64,000 bases of DNA from Arthrobacter sp. PAMC 25486 (GCF_000785535.1 NZ_CP007595.1:1942437-2006436), one strand, 5' to 3'. Counted from the stretch's first letter, positions 1 to 8,514 are shown. Numbers and translations: made by a program. Notes: generated by a model not told the origin, from the sequence alone.

Positions 1-141
1 CCGTCGGAAACATTTGAGTGCGCATGCAAATCGATCCTCACTCTCCAAGCCTACGTCTGTTCGCCGCCGCCCCGCTGCTGCGCCGCACGCCGCGCCCTTT
101 GTCCCTTTGTCCCTTTGCGCAAGCGGTGGGAGACTTAAGGA

Positions 142-1716
142 GTGAACCAGACTGAGCAAACTTCCGTGAACACCGCCCCTTCAAGCGAGCAGCCCCTCGA
201 GGAGCGTGTGAACAACCGTTCGCAGCGCCCCGATTCGGACGCCTTCCGTTCCTTCATGGCCGCCAACTGGGCGCCGTCGACCGCCGAACTCCCCTCCCGG
301 GATGAGGTGGCAGACCATGCCGCGCGCCGCCGTCGTGCCATTTCCGCACAGTTCCCCGGCGAGCGGCTCGTCATTCCGGCCGGCCCGTTGAAGGTCCGCT
401 CCAATGACTGCGACTACCGCTTCCGCCCGCACTCCGCGTTCGCGCACCTGACCGGCTTGGGCGTTGACCACGAACCCGACGCCGTCCTAGTGCTGGACCC
501 TGTGGCTGAAGGTGCAGGGGACGACGGCGGTAATCACCTCGCCACCTTGTACTTCCGTCCCATGGCCGGCCGGGATACCAAGGAATTCTATGCCGATGCC
601 CGCAGCGGCGAGTTTTGGATTGGCCGCCGCCCCACACTGCCCGAGTTCCAGGCGAAGCTGGGCCTGCCCACCGCCGACGTCACCGCCCTTGAAGTGGCCG
701 TCACCAAGAATGTTGGAGATACGTCGGTTGGCGGCATTTCGATCCGCCTGGTGCGCAAGGTTGACGAGAACATCGACGCCCTCGTGGACACCGCCCGCTA
801 CAACACAGCCAAGGACCCGGACGCCATGGACTTCAGCGCCCTGGACGACCTCGACGGCAAGCTAACCGAGGCACTCTCGGAGCTGCGCCTCATCAAGGAC
901 GCCTGGGAAATCGAGCAGATGAAGGTCGCCGTCGCCGCCACCATCAACGGCTTCGAGGACATCGTGAAGGCTCTGCCCCGCGCGGTTGCCCACACGCGCG
1001 GTGAGCGTGTAGTTGAGGGTGCGTTCTTTGCCCGCGCCCGCGAAGAAGGCAATGAGCTCGGCTACGACACCATCGCGGCCGGCGGCAACAACGCCACGGT
1101 CCTGCACTGGAACCGCAACAGCGGCACCATCGACGCGGGCGAATTGCTGCTGGTTGATGCCGGCGTTGAGGCCGAGTCGCTGTACACGGCGGACATCACC
1201 CGCACCCTCCCGGTCAACGGCAAGTTCTCCGACGTGCAGCGCAAGGTCTACCAGGCCGTGCTTGATGCTGCGGATGCAGCCTTCGCCGTTGCCGTTCCGG
1301 GCGCCAAGTTCCGCGATGTCCACACCGCGGCCATGGAGGTGCTGGCCGACCGCCTCGCCGCCTGGGGCCTGCTGCCGGTTTCCGCGTCCGTTGCACTGTC
1401 CCCCGAGGGCCAGCAGCACCGCCGCTGGATGCCACACGGCACCAGCCACCACCTGGGCCTTGACGTGCACGACTGTGCACAGGCCCGCGCCGAAATGTAC
1501 GTTGATGGCATCATCGCCGAGGGCATGGTCTTCACAATTGAGCCCGGCCTGTACTTCAAGGAAGAGGACCTGGCCATCCCGGCCGAGTACCGCGGCATCG
1601 GCGTGCGCATCGAGGACGACATCCTGATCACAGCCAACGGCCCGGTCAACCTCAGCGTGGCACTGCCCCGCGAGCCGGACGCCGTTGAGACGTGGATGGC
1701 CGGCCTCTCCAAATAG
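142..1716 (+). CDS. pepP: Xaa-Pro aminopeptidase (aminopeptidase P family, M24B)
   Basis: This cytosolic metallopeptidase removes N-terminal residues that precede proline. The 524-residue product has an N-terminal AMP-N creatinase-like domain (about 50-200) and a pita-bread M24 domain (about 245-515). Metal ligands are visible: Asp in LLLVDAGVE (about 339), Asp in YTADITRT (about 351), His in HGTSHHLG (about 432), Glu in FTIEPGLY and Glu in GVRIEDD. AAGGAG overlaps the GTG at 142, which is too close to be its ribosome site; in-frame GTGs at 166 and 208 (GAGGAG at 199-204) are alternatives. I kept the long form because related actinobacterial proteins carry a similar N-terminus as I remember them. 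It is monocistronic and ends in a hairpin repeat. Confidence 0.93.
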   Translation: MNQTEQTSVNTAPSSEQPLEERVNNRSQRPDSDAFRSFMAANWAPSTAELPSRDEVADHAARRRRAISAQFPGERLVIPAGPLKVRSNDCDYRFRPHSAFAHLTGLGVDHEPDAVLVLDPVAEGAGDDGGNHLATLYFRPMAGRDTKEFYADARSGEFWIGRRPTLPEFQAKLGLPTADVTALEVAVTKNVGDTSVGGISIRLVRKVDENIDALVDTARYNTAKDPDAMDFSALDDLDGKLTEALSELRLIKDAWEIEQMKVAVAATINGFEDIVKALPRAVAHTRGERVVEGAFFARAREEGNELGYDTIAAGGNNATVLHWNRNSGTIDAGELLLVDAGVEAESLYTADITRTLPVNGKFSDVQRKVYQAVLDAADAAFAVAVPGAKFRDVHTAAMEVLADRLAAWGLLPVSASVALSPEGQQHRRWMPHGTSHHLGLDVHDCAQARAEMYVDGIIAEGMVFTIEPGLYFKEEDLAIPAEYRGIGVRIEDDILITANGPVNLSVALPREPDAVETWMAGLSK

Positions 1717-1734
1717 CTCCCCATCCCCTCCCCC

Positions 1735-1812
1735 AAATCGAGTTTGCACTTGTTAGACCGATTCGCCGCATTTTCCCGGTTTATCGTCCAACAAGTGCAA
1801 ACTCGATTTTTT
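1735..1812. repeat. Hairpin repeat family A, copy 1 (also a likely terminator for pepP)
   Basis: AAATCGAGTTTGCACTTGTT at 1735 pairs with its exact complement ending at 1809, around a loop of about 35 nt. A T-run follows on the plus strand. Sequence and layout match copies at 1942-2014 and 15399-15475. Confidence 0.85.
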
Positions 1813-1844
1813 GGTGGAGCGCCTTAGAGCACGACGGCGGGCGG

Positions 1845-1941
1845 TCAGTTGGGTGTTTGCCCGCCGGCGATGAGCGCCTTGAGTGCCGCGACGTGTTGCT
1901 CGTAGGCCACCTTGCCCGTGGCCGTCAGCGCCGCCCACAAG
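1845..1941 (-). pseudogene. C-terminal remnant of a winged-helix (HTH_34-like) regulator
   Basis: The minus strand encodes LWAALTATGKVAYEQHVAAL followed by KALIAGG and a stop. This resembles the last helix region of small winged-helix transcription regulators whose C-termini read LT..G..A...H..AL. Nothing similar lies upstream, because repeat copy 2 (1942-2014) begins exactly where the similarity ends. It therefore looks like a gene tail truncated by the repeat or by a deletion that ended there. The family assignment is tentative. Confidence 0.45.
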
Positions 1942-2014
1942 AAATCGAGTACGCAGCTATTGGATCGATTTGTCCAAATTTCGGGCTTTTCCGTCCAACA
2001 ACTGCGTACTCGAT
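1942..2014. repeat. Hairpin repeat family A, copy 2
   Basis: AAATCGAGTACGCAGCTATT at 1942 pairs imperfectly with AACAACTGCGTACTCGAT ending at 2014. The inner segments TTGGATCG and CCGTCCAA match the other family members. It abuts the regulator remnant. Confidence 0.85.
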
Positions 2015-2074
2015 CGCTGGGGAACGTTATTAAGGGAGCTGCCGAGGGTCCCGCTGCGAACTCGAGAGTGGTGG

Positions 2075-2134
2075 GAAGCACGACGACGGGAGGCCACCTT
2101 TTGAAGAAAAGGTGGCCTCCCGTCGTCGTGCTTC
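2075..2134 (-). terminator. Very strong hairpin terminator downstream of the stress-protein gene
   Basis: Arms 2075-2102 and 2107-2134 are perfectly complementary (28 bp) around the loop GAAG. The top of the stem is AAAAGG/CCTTTT, and the arms contain the recurrent AGCACGACGACGGG motif. It lies 12 bp past the stop of the minus-strand gene. Confidence 0.8.
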
Positions 2135-2145
2135 AGGGGGTGAGG

Positions 2146-3021
2146 CTACTGCTCCGGGGCGTTGGGATCCTTGGGATCCTTGGGATCCTTGGGATCCTTG
2201 GGAGCAGGGTGCTCGGCGGGCTCGACACGGATGCCGTACTGCGGGCGCCCGTCCGGGAGGTCAGGGAACTGGCCGCGACGGGGTCCTTCCAAAGGAGCCT
2301 GACCCGGACGGTCGTTGTTCTCGGCAGGCGCGTCGGAGGCGGCTGCTTCAGGCGCATTGGCGGCGGGACCGTAGGGATCGTGCCAGCCTTCGGGACGAGC
2401 GGGGGCCGGGCCGGACGACGCCGGCGGCTGGGCGGGCGGCTGGACCGGAGGTCGGTACCCCTGGCCGCCTTGGCCCTGGAAACCTTGCCCCTGGTGCTGC
2501 TGGGGGCGGGGCGCCGTGGAATTCATGGGCAGCTGGGCCAGCAGGCGGCGGGCCTCCATGGCAACGTCCACCGAGACGATGACGTCGTAGCTGGTGGCCA
2601 ACACTTGGTTGGTGGAGGTGAAGTCGCGCTTGCCGCGCTGGGCGGCATAGCCGATGATCGCGAACAACATCCACAGGGCTGCGCCCAAAAGAATGGAGGT
2701 GAAAATGTTGGAATAAGGCGCACCAACGTTGCTGGATGAATCAAAGAACGAGAGCATGACGCCGATGAACAAGCCAAACCAGGCGCCTGTCATGGCACCC
2801 CTCAGGGCCACGCGCGGGTAACTCAGTTTGCCCGTCACCCGTTCCACGATCTTCAGGTCATTGCCCACAATGGAAACATGCCTGACGGGGAATTTCTCAT
2901 CCGCCAGGTAGTCAACCGCCTTCTGGGCATCCAAGTAGGAAGTGTAGGAACCGATTGTCTCCCCGGAGGGAACAGTGCGGGCCTCGTCCATGGGGCGGGT
3001 GCGTCCAAAAAGGTTTGCCAT
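2146..3021 (-). CDS. General stress protein (GSP17M-type domain), membrane anchored
   Basis: A 291-residue protein. Residues about 10-80 (GETIGSYTSYLDAQKAVDYL onward) resemble the general stress protein 17M domain. Two membrane segments follow (GAMTGAWFGLFIGVML and FTSILLGAALWMLFAIIGY), then a cytosolic region and a long Pro/Gln/Ala-rich tail. The tail ends in DPK repeats encoded by tandem 9-bp units (GGGATCCTT, about 2163-2204). I start it at the ATG at 3021, preceded by a G-rich ribosome site; the longer open frame would run into the opposite gene. It is divergent from the MgtE-like gene. Its biochemical role is unknown; the family name comes from stress induction in other bacteria. Confidence 0.75.
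   Translation of the reverse strand: MANLFGRTRPMDEARTVPSGETIGSYTSYLDAQKAVDYLADEKFPVRHVSIVGNDLKIVERVTGKLSYPRVALRGAMTGAWFGLFIGVMLSFFDSSSNVGAPYSNIFTSILLGAALWMLFAIIGYAAQRGKRDFTSTNQVLATSYDVIVSVDVAMEARRLLAQLPMNSTAPRPQQHQGQGFQGQGGQGYRPPVQPPAQPPASSGPAPARPEGWHDPYGPAANAPEAAASDAPAENNDRPGQAPLEGPRRGQFPDLPDGRPQYGIRVEPAEHPAPKDPKDPKDPKDPNAPEQ
2160..2206. repeat. In-gene 9-bp tandem repeat coding (DPK)n
   Basis: At least four head-to-tail GGGATCCTT units encode Asp-Pro-Lys repeats at the C-terminus of the stress protein. Because the unit is a multiple of three, copy-number slippage would change tail length without a frameshift. Confidence 0.9.
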
Positions 3022-3155
3022 CCCCCCATTGTTCACCATGATCCTGCATGTTTGCTGAAGTATCGCTGGCAGTGAAACGAAAATAGGCTCGACGCCGCCC
3101 GCTACTGGCCGCCAATGGTTGGGAAAATCGCCGAGAGGGGAAGTAGCCTGTAACT

Positions 3156-4439
3156 GTGAGCACACAACCTACCCGCATCTTTGTTGCCCGGCTCCTAGGC
3201 CTGGACGTCTTTGACCCCCTCGGGGACAGGCTCGGCAAGCTGCGCGACGTAGTTGTGGTGGGCCGGGGCCCCAACACCGCCCCGCACGCCGTCGGCATCG
3301 TGGTGGAGGTTCCGGGGAAGAAACGGGTCTTCGTGCCCATGACGCGGCTGACGTCCATGGACCAGTCCCAAATCATCTGCACCGGCCTGGTGAACCTGCG
3401 ACGCTTTGAACAGCGCGGCGCCGAACAGCTCGTGGTGGGCGGCATTTTTGACCGCAAGGTGACGCTCGTGGACGGCAGCGGCTTTGCCGTGATCGAAGAC
3501 ATCGCCATGGACCAGCAGCGCAACGGCGACTGGCTCGTGACCAAGCTCTTTGTCCGCCGGGGCTCCTCCACCTCACGGCTGCGCGGGCTGCGCCGCGGCC
3601 ACACCATGCTGATTGACTGGGCCGAAGCGCACGCCGAAGACGCCGCCGCCCCGCAAAGCGCCACCCACTTCGTGGCAACCCACGAAGACCTCAAGGCGGC
3701 GGACTTCGCCGATGCGCTGCAAGACATGACCGACAAACGCCGTGTTGAAGTGGCCAGCGAACTCCAGGATGAGCGCCTGGCCGACATCATGTCCGAGCTC
3801 CCGGAGGACGACCAGGTCACGCTGCTTTCCGCCCTGGACAATGAACGTGCCGCAGACGTGCTGGAGGAAATGGACCCCGACGACGCCGCCGACCTCCTCG
3901 CCGACCTGCCCAAGGCCAAGGCTGAGGAACTGCTGCTGCTCATGGAACCGGACGAAGCCAAGGACGTCCGCCGCCTGCTGCAATATGCCGAAGGCACTGC
4001 CGGCGCCCTCATGACCCCGGTCCCCGTGATCCTGCCCCCGGAGGCCACGGTAGCCGAGGCGCTGGCACACGTCCGCAGCGAGGACCTGTCCCCCGCACTC
4101 GCCTCAGCAATCTTCATCTGCCGCCCGCCGCTGGAAACCCCCACAGGCCGTTTCTTGGGCGCCGTCCACATCCAGCAGCTGCTGCGCAGCGCACCTCCCG
4201 AACTGCTGGGCACCCTGGTCGACAAGAACTTAGAACCCGTCTCCGACCAGGACGACATCAGCACCGTCAGCCACATCATGGCCTCCTACAACCTCAATTC
4301 ACTCCCTGTCGTCAGCAAGGAAGGCCGCCTCGTGGGCGCCGTGACAGTTGACGACCTGCTGGACCATCTCTTGCCTGAAGACTGGCGTGCCCATGAGGAC
4401 GGCGCACCCATCAGGAGATTAGGAGGACGCATTGGCTGA
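3156..4439 (+). CDS. MgtE N-terminal/CBS-domain protein without a membrane domain
   Basis: 427 residues. A PRC-barrel-like N-terminal half (IFVARLLGLDVFDPLGDRLG onward) is followed by the MgtE intracellular N domain with repeated D-E-ADVLEEM-P-DAADLL units (about 185-275). Two CBS domains follow (about 285-420). The transmembrane Mg2+ channel of true MgtE is missing, so transport is unlikely. A regulatory Mg2+- or nucleotide-sensing role is an inference. The start is the GTG at 3156 after GAGAGGGGAAG. It overlaps the DUF1003 gene by 8 bp, so the two are probably translationally coupled. Confidence 0.85.
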   Translation: MSTQPTRIFVARLLGLDVFDPLGDRLGKLRDVVVVGRGPNTAPHAVGIVVEVPGKKRVFVPMTRLTSMDQSQIICTGLVNLRRFEQRGAEQLVVGGIFDRKVTLVDGSGFAVIEDIAMDQQRNGDWLVTKLFVRRGSSTSRLRGLRRGHTMLIDWAEAHAEDAAAPQSATHFVATHEDLKAADFADALQDMTDKRRVEVASELQDERLADIMSELPEDDQVTLLSALDNERAADVLEEMDPDDAADLLADLPKAKAEELLLLMEPDEAKDVRRLLQYAEGTAGALMTPVPVILPPEATVAEALAHVRSEDLSPALASAIFICRPPLETPTGRFLGAVHIQQLLRSAPPELLGTLVDKNLEPVSDQDDISTVSHIMASYNLNSLPVVSKEGRLVGAVTVDDLLDHLLPEDWRAHEDGAPIRRLGGRIG

Positions 4440-4980
4440 GCGGCACCACACAAAGGGCGCGGGCCTGGACACCCCCATGGAGCTGAAATCACGGCTCCTG
4501 CCGAACCTGGCCAGCGATCCGGACCTCTTCGGCCGCTTCGCCGAGCGCTTTGCCCGCTACATGGGCACCGCCAATTTCCTGCTCTACATGACGATTTTTG
4601 TCATCGTCTGGATCGCCATCAACGTCATCGGCCTCTTCGGGCTGAAATGGGATCCGTACCCGTTCATCCTCTTGAACTTGTTCTTCTCCACGCAGGCCTC
4701 CTACGCCGCCCCGCTCATTCTGCTCGCCCAGAACCGCCAGGATGACAGGGACAGGGTCCAGATTGAGCAGGACCGCTCCCGCAATGAGCGCAACCTGGCC
4801 GACACCGAGTATCTGACCCGTGAGGTTGCCGCGCTGCGTATATCGCTGCGTGAAGTGGCCACCCGCGACTTCGTCCGCTCGGAATTGCGCAGCCTGCTCG
4901 AGGAGCTGATTGCCCTTCAAGGGGAAGAGGATACGCTGAAGGAAGCGCGCACTGCGCCGGATACTCCCCCCAAATCTTAA
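4432..4980 (+). CDS. DUF1003 membrane protein
   Basis: 182 residues. Two transmembrane helices (LLYMTIFVIVWIAINVIGLF at about 45-65 and a second ending ASYAAPLILLAQNR at about 80-103) are followed by the charged, coiled-coil-prone segment typical of DUF1003 (NRQDDRDRVQIEQD onward). The function of the family is unknown. It starts at a TTG that overlaps the end of the MgtE-like gene and lies 9 bp upstream of the Mrp gene, so all three form one operon. Confidence 0.88.
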   Translation: MAERHHTKGAGLDTPMELKSRLLPNLASDPDLFGRFAERFARYMGTANFLLYMTIFVIVWIAINVIGLFGLKWDPYPFILLNLFFSTQASYAAPLILLAQNRQDDRDRVQIEQDRSRNERNLADTEYLTREVAALRISLREVATRDFVRSELRSLLEELIALQGEEDTLKEARTAPDTPPKS

Positions 4981-4989
4981 GGCAGCACC

Positions 4990-6117
4990 ATGAACGCCCC
5001 CTCCGAACCAGCCCTACTAGCCGCCCTCGCCACGGTCATTGACCCCGAGTTGCGCCGGCCCATCACGGAGCTGGGCATGGTTGAGTCGGTGGAGGCGTTC
5101 GACGGCGGCCGGGTACGCGCCGTCGTACGCCTCACCATCGCCGGCTGTCCCCTCCGCGAAACCATCACCAAGGATGTCACCGAGGCTCTGACGAGACTCG
5201 ACGGCGTAACTGAGGTAAGCGTCGACCTCACCGTCATGACGGCGCAGCAGCGTGCGGAACTGAAGGAACGCCTCAAGGGCAGCTCGAGCGAACGCGGCAT
5301 CCCCTTCAACGACGAGAGTTCCCTGACCCGCGTGTATGCGGTGGCCAGCGGCAAGGGCGGGGTTGGGAAGTCGTCTGTGACGGTGAACCTGGCGTGCGCT
5401 CTGGCAGCCAAGGGGCTGCGCGTGGGCATTGTTGATGCCGACATTTACGGTTTTTCGGTGCCCGGGCTCATGGGGATAACACAAAGCCCCACCCGTGTGG
5501 ATGAGATGATCTTGCCGCCGGTTGCCCATGACGTGAAAGTGATTTCCATCGGCATGTTCGTGGCCGGCAACCAGCCCGTGGCATGGCGCGGACCGATGCT
5601 GCACCGGGCGCTGGAACAGTTCCTGACCGACGTGTACTTTGGTGACCTGGACATCCTGCTCCTTGACCTGCCGCCCGGCACCGGCGACGTGGCCATTTCC
5701 GTGGCGCAGCTGCTGCCCAAGGCGGAAATCCTGGTGGTTTCAACCCCGCAGGCCGCCGCCGCGGACGTGGCAGAACGGGCCGGAGCCATTGCCGTGCAGA
5801 CGGGGCAGAAGGTTGCCGGAGTCATTGAGAACATGTCGTACCTGACGTTGCCGGACGGCAGCACCATGGAGCTGTTCGGCTCCGGAGGCGGGGAAATCCT
5901 GGCCAAGCGGTTGAGCCAGACCGTCAACGCTCCTGTGGAGCTGCTGGGGCAGATTCCGTTGGACGTCACGCTGCGCGAGGGCGGGGATGCGGGGCTCCCG
6001 ATCGTGCTGTCGCACCCGGAGTCACCTGCGGCGCAGGAACTGTTGGGCATTGCCGCGAAACTGGCTGTGCGCCCCCGCGGGCTTGCAGGACTAAAGCTCG
6101 GCGTCACCCTCACCTAA
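4990..6117 (+). CDS. mrp: Mrp/NBP35-family P-loop ATPase, Fe-S cluster carrier
   Basis: 375 residues. An N-terminal MIP18/DUF59 domain (about 5-90) precedes a deviant Walker A, SGKGGVGKSS (about 117), and LLLDLPPGTGD (about 222). Homologues bind and transfer Fe-S clusters in the cytosol. The CxxC that holds the bridging cluster in E. coli-type Mrp is not visible: the region after ENMSYL reads TLPDGSTMELFG. I believe this is common in actinobacterial members, so cluster binding must differ. It is the last gene of the MgtE-like/DUF1003/Mrp operon and convergent with tatB. Confidence 0.92.
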   Translation: MNAPSEPALLAALATVIDPELRRPITELGMVESVEAFDGGRVRAVVRLTIAGCPLRETITKDVTEALTRLDGVTEVSVDLTVMTAQQRAELKERLKGSSSERGIPFNDESSLTRVYAVASGKGGVGKSSVTVNLACALAAKGLRVGIVDADIYGFSVPGLMGITQSPTRVDEMILPPVAHDVKVISIGMFVAGNQPVAWRGPMLHRALEQFLTDVYFGDLDILLLDLPPGTGDVAISVAQLLPKAEILVVSTPQAAAADVAERAGAIAVQTGQKVAGVIENMSYLTLPDGSTMELFGSGGGEILAKRLSQTVNAPVELLGQIPLDVTLREGGDAGLPIVLSHPESPAAQELLGIAAKLAVRPRGLAGLKLGVTLT

Positions 6118-6118
6118 C

Positions 6119-6290
6119 CCTTCCCGACGCTCCTGCAGATATGGGGCACTTCCAGCCGACGCTCGCTCACATATGGGGCTGTTTTCCCTAACGCTCCCGC
6201 AGTGGATGCAGGAGCGTTAGGGAAAACAGCCCCATATCTGCAGGAGCGTTAGGGGAAAACATCCCCGAACCTGCAGGAGCGTCTGATGAG
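6119..6290. repeat. Palindromic repeat cluster, family B (copy 1)
   Basis: A 31-bp near-perfect palindrome (6171-6201 pairing with 6207-6237) carries GGGCTGTTTTCCCTAACGCT. Around it are direct copies of CTGCAGGAGCGTTAGGG and GACGCTCGCTCACATATGGG. It sits between the convergent mrp and tatB genes and could act as a bidirectional terminator. Related sequence lies at 21128-21292. Confidence 0.85.
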
Positions 6291-6291
6291 G

Positions 6292-6723
6292 CTAGGTGGC
6301 TTCTACGTCGAACGGGGCCAGCTGGCCTGCCGCGAGGCGGACGGGATCCGGCTCCGCAGGAGCGGCGGAGGCCTCAACGGCGGCAATCTTCTTGTCCTCG
6401 TCCTTGCCCAACATCGAGGCAATCGCGGCGCCCGGGGCCATCTTCAGCGAGTTGAGTGTTTCAACGTCCTCGTCGTCAATCAGGGCCTCGCGGATGATGC
6501 GTCGCGGGTCGTACTGCCGCGGGTCAAGCTTCTTCCAGTCAATGTCGTCGATATCAACGCCGGCCTCTTCCTTAATGGTTTCGCGCGCGCCGGAAGCCAT
6601 CCTGCGCACCTCGCGGATGAGGTTCTTCAGCTTCTCCACATATTCGGGAAGCCGGGCGGGGCCGATCACCAAAACTGCCACTACGACAATCAGGACCAGC
6701 TCAGGGGTATTGATACCAAACAC
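6292..6723 (-). CDS. tatB: Twin-arginine translocase subunit TatB
   Basis: 143 residues. The N-terminal MFGINTPELVLIVVVAVLVI helix ends at the hinge Gly-Pro (IGPARLPEY). An amphipathic helix (KLKNLIREVRRMASGARETI) and a charged tail follow, as in actinobacterial TatB. It partners TatA and TatC in export of folded proteins. It lies downstream of sigE in the usual actinobacterial sigE-tatB neighbourhood, but no HtrA protease or anti-sigma gene separates them here. Confidence 0.93.
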   Translation of the reverse strand: MFGINTPELVLIVVVAVLVIGPARLPEYVEKLKNLIREVRRMASGARETIKEEAGVDIDDIDWKKLDPRQYDPRRIIREALIDDEDVETLNSLKMAPGAAIASMLGKDEDKKIAAVEASAAPAEPDPVRLAAGQLAPFDVEAT

Positions 6724-6835
6724 GTTAGGAAGATTACCCTCTCAACACTCAAAGCAACGATTCCTGGCGGTAACGCGAGAGAATATTCTTAAGCTTTATC
6801 TTGCACGCCGGTGGACAACTTCTATCGCGAAAAGT

Positions 6836-7483
6836 CTAGCGTGCCCCGGCAATGCGAGGCATCGTCAGCAGCGGCTTACGCGCAGGGCGCACTTCCTTGC
6901 TGCGTCCGGGCGCCCTGTCGGCCAGGGATTCACGCAGCATGGCCCGCCCCCTGTGGATGCGTGAGCGCACCGTCCCCAGCTTGATGTTCAGCGCGTGCGC
7001 CACCTCGTCATAGGAGAGCCCCTCCATGTCACAAAGCACGACGGCGGCACGAAAGTCGGGCGGCAAGGCCTCCAGCGCTGCGGCAATGTCAATGTCAAGG
7101 TTGTTGAATTCAAAGCTGCGTTCGGGGCCGGGATCGTTCCCGGGCAGGCGTGCCTCCGCGTCTTCGGTGAGCCCGTCAAAGCGAATGCGTTGTTTGCGGC
7201 GTGCCTGGTCGAGGAACAGGTTGGTGGTGATCCGGTGCAACCAACCGTCGAGGGTGCCGGGCTTGAAATTGGCCAGGGACTTGAACACCCTGACAAAAAC
7301 CTCTTGGGTGAGGTCCTCGGCGTCGTACCTGTTTCCGGTCAGGCGGAAGGCAAGCCGAAAAACTTTGGTCGAGTGATTGGTGACAACCTCTTCCCACGAC
7401 GGCGTGACCCACTCAGGTGCGTCCACCAGCGCCGCGGTGGCGGCTTCGACAGGACGGCTTGCAGGGCTGACGGATGGGTTCAT
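6836..7483 (-). CDS. sigE: ECF RNA polymerase sigma factor, SigE type
   Basis: 215 residues. Region 2 ([22 protein letters not shown]) and region 4 ([20 protein letters not shown] and [20 protein letters not shown]) are complete. It directs transcription of envelope-stress genes in relatives. The position upstream of tatB and divergent from an O-methyltransferase is the usual one for sigE. The usual zinc anti-sigma gene is absent from the 112-bp gap to tatB; either control is exercised from elsewhere or the gene was lost. Confidence 0.92.
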   Translation of the reverse strand: MNPSVSPASRPVEAATAALVDAPEWVTPSWEEVVTNHSTKVFRLAFRLTGNRYDAEDLTQEVFVRVFKSLANFKPGTLDGWLHRITTNLFLDQARRKQRIRFDGLTEDAEARLPGNDPGPERSFEFNNLDIDIAAALEALPPDFRAAVVLCDMEGLSYDEVAHALNIKLGTVRSRIHRGRAMLRESLADRAPGRSKEVRPARKPLLTMPRIAGAR

Positions 7484-7671
7484 CGCTGCACCTCGCTTCG
7501 GTGGCTGCTGAGCGTGCCCGGTGGGGCACCACAGCTATGGGAAGGGTTCCCAATGGTTCCCACAGTCTGCCAAACCAAGCTGACATTTTGCTGAACGATT
7601 CCGGCGAATGTGCCCTGTGTGCAGGCAGTAGGCTAGAGCTAGTCACCGCAACAGTTTAGGAAACACCACCC

Positions 7672-8304
7672 ATGAGCGCCGATAAATCCACCAGCTGGTC
7701 CTATACAGAGGCCCTGCCCGTGGAAGATCTTGTCCTGCGACGTGCCCGCGAGCGTTCGCATGAATTGGGCTTGTTCCCCGTCAGTCCCGGCGTTGCCGCC
7801 GCGCTGACTGTTCTGGCAGCCACCTCCAAGGCGCAAACAGCCGTGGAGGTTGGCACCGGTGCGGGCGTCTCCGGTGTTTCCTTGTTGCGCGGCCTGGGCC
7901 CGCGCGCCGTTCTGACCACGATTGACCCCGACGTTGACCACCTCAAGGCCGCGCGCGAAGCGTTCTCCGAAGCCGGATCGCCGGCCAACCGCACACGCAC
8001 CATTTCGGGCCGCGCGCAGGATGTGCTGCCGCGCCTGACCGACGCCGCCTACGACCTCGTCTTCATCGACGCCGACAAGCCCAGCTTCCCCGAGTATGTT
8101 GAGCAGGCCATCAGGCTGCTCAAGTCCGGCGGCCTGTTGATCATCAACGACGCGCTGGACAAGGACCGTGTCTCCGATCCGGCCATCCGTGAAAGCAGCA
8201 CGGTGGTCCTGCGCCGGGTTGGCAAGATGGTTCGCGAGCACGAATCCCTGACCAGCGCCATGCTGCCCACCGGCGACGGTCTGTTGCTGGCCGTCAAGCG
8301 CTAA
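7672..8304 (+). CDS. SAM-dependent O-methyltransferase (class I, catechol/caffeoyl type)
   Basis: 210 residues. SAM-binding motif I is VEVGTGAGVSGVSLLRGL (about 62-79). The acidic loop TTIDPDVDHL and DLVFIDADKPSFPEY match the O-methyltransferase family 3 pattern. A divalent metal would be held by the Asp residues of DADK and NDAL. The substrate is unknown. It is divergent from sigE with a 188-bp shared upstream region, a conserved pairing in actinobacteria. The last 25 bp of the gene are duplicated just downstream. Confidence 0.88.
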   Translation: MSADKSTSWSYTEALPVEDLVLRRARERSHELGLFPVSPGVAAALTVLAATSKAQTAVEVGTGAGVSGVSLLRGLGPRAVLTTIDPDVDHLKAAREAFSEAGSPANRTRTISGRAQDVLPRLTDAAYDLVFIDADKPSFPEYVEQAIRLLKSGGLLIINDALDKDRVSDPAIRESSTVVLRRVGKMVREHESLTSAMLPTGDGLLLAVKR

Positions 8305-8343
8305 GTTGAGGTCTGACACTGTTGCTGGCCGTCAAGCGCTAAG
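8281..8343 (+). repeat. Duplicated 3' end of the methyltransferase gene
   Basis: CTGTTGCTGGCCGTCAAGCG plus CTAAG occurs at 8281-8305 and again at 8319-8343. The spacer and the downstream sequence also share GAGGTCTG, which points to a 38-bp tandem duplication. Confidence 0.9.
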
Positions 8344-8391
8344 CGAGAGGTCTGCCAACACCCCGTCGCGAAAATGACACCGATCCCGGTG

Positions 8392-8440
8392 TCAGAAGGC
8401 GGGATCGGTGTCAGAAGGCGGGATCGGTGTCAGAAACCGG
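8392..8440. repeat. 19-bp tandem repeat
   Basis: TCAGAAGGCGGGATCGGTG occurs twice head to tail (8392-8410, 8411-8429), followed by a diverged third unit. The CACCGATCCCGGTGTC just before it is palindromic with the units. No gene is visible in 8305-8514. Confidence 0.85.
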
Positions 8441-8465
8441 GACGGCCGAGGTTTCTAAGCCAAAA

Positions 8466-8495
8466 GTGGCGGGGCAACCGATGTTGCCCCGCCAC
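8466..8495 (-). terminator. Terminator of the DUF3117 gene
   Basis: GTGGCGGGGCAA and TTGCCCCGCCAC form a perfect 12-bp stem around a 6-nt loop. CTTTTGG follows on the minus strand. Confidence 0.8.
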
Positions 8496-8514
8496 AAATG
8501 TAAAAATGAAACTC

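Noticed and set aside
862..1749. Long antisense frames such as 862-1749, 5445-6113, 2912-4279 and 16547-17569
   Set aside because: They are shadows of GC-rich genes on the other strand: no ribosome sites, odd composition (Arg/Ser/Ala-rich) and no known domains.
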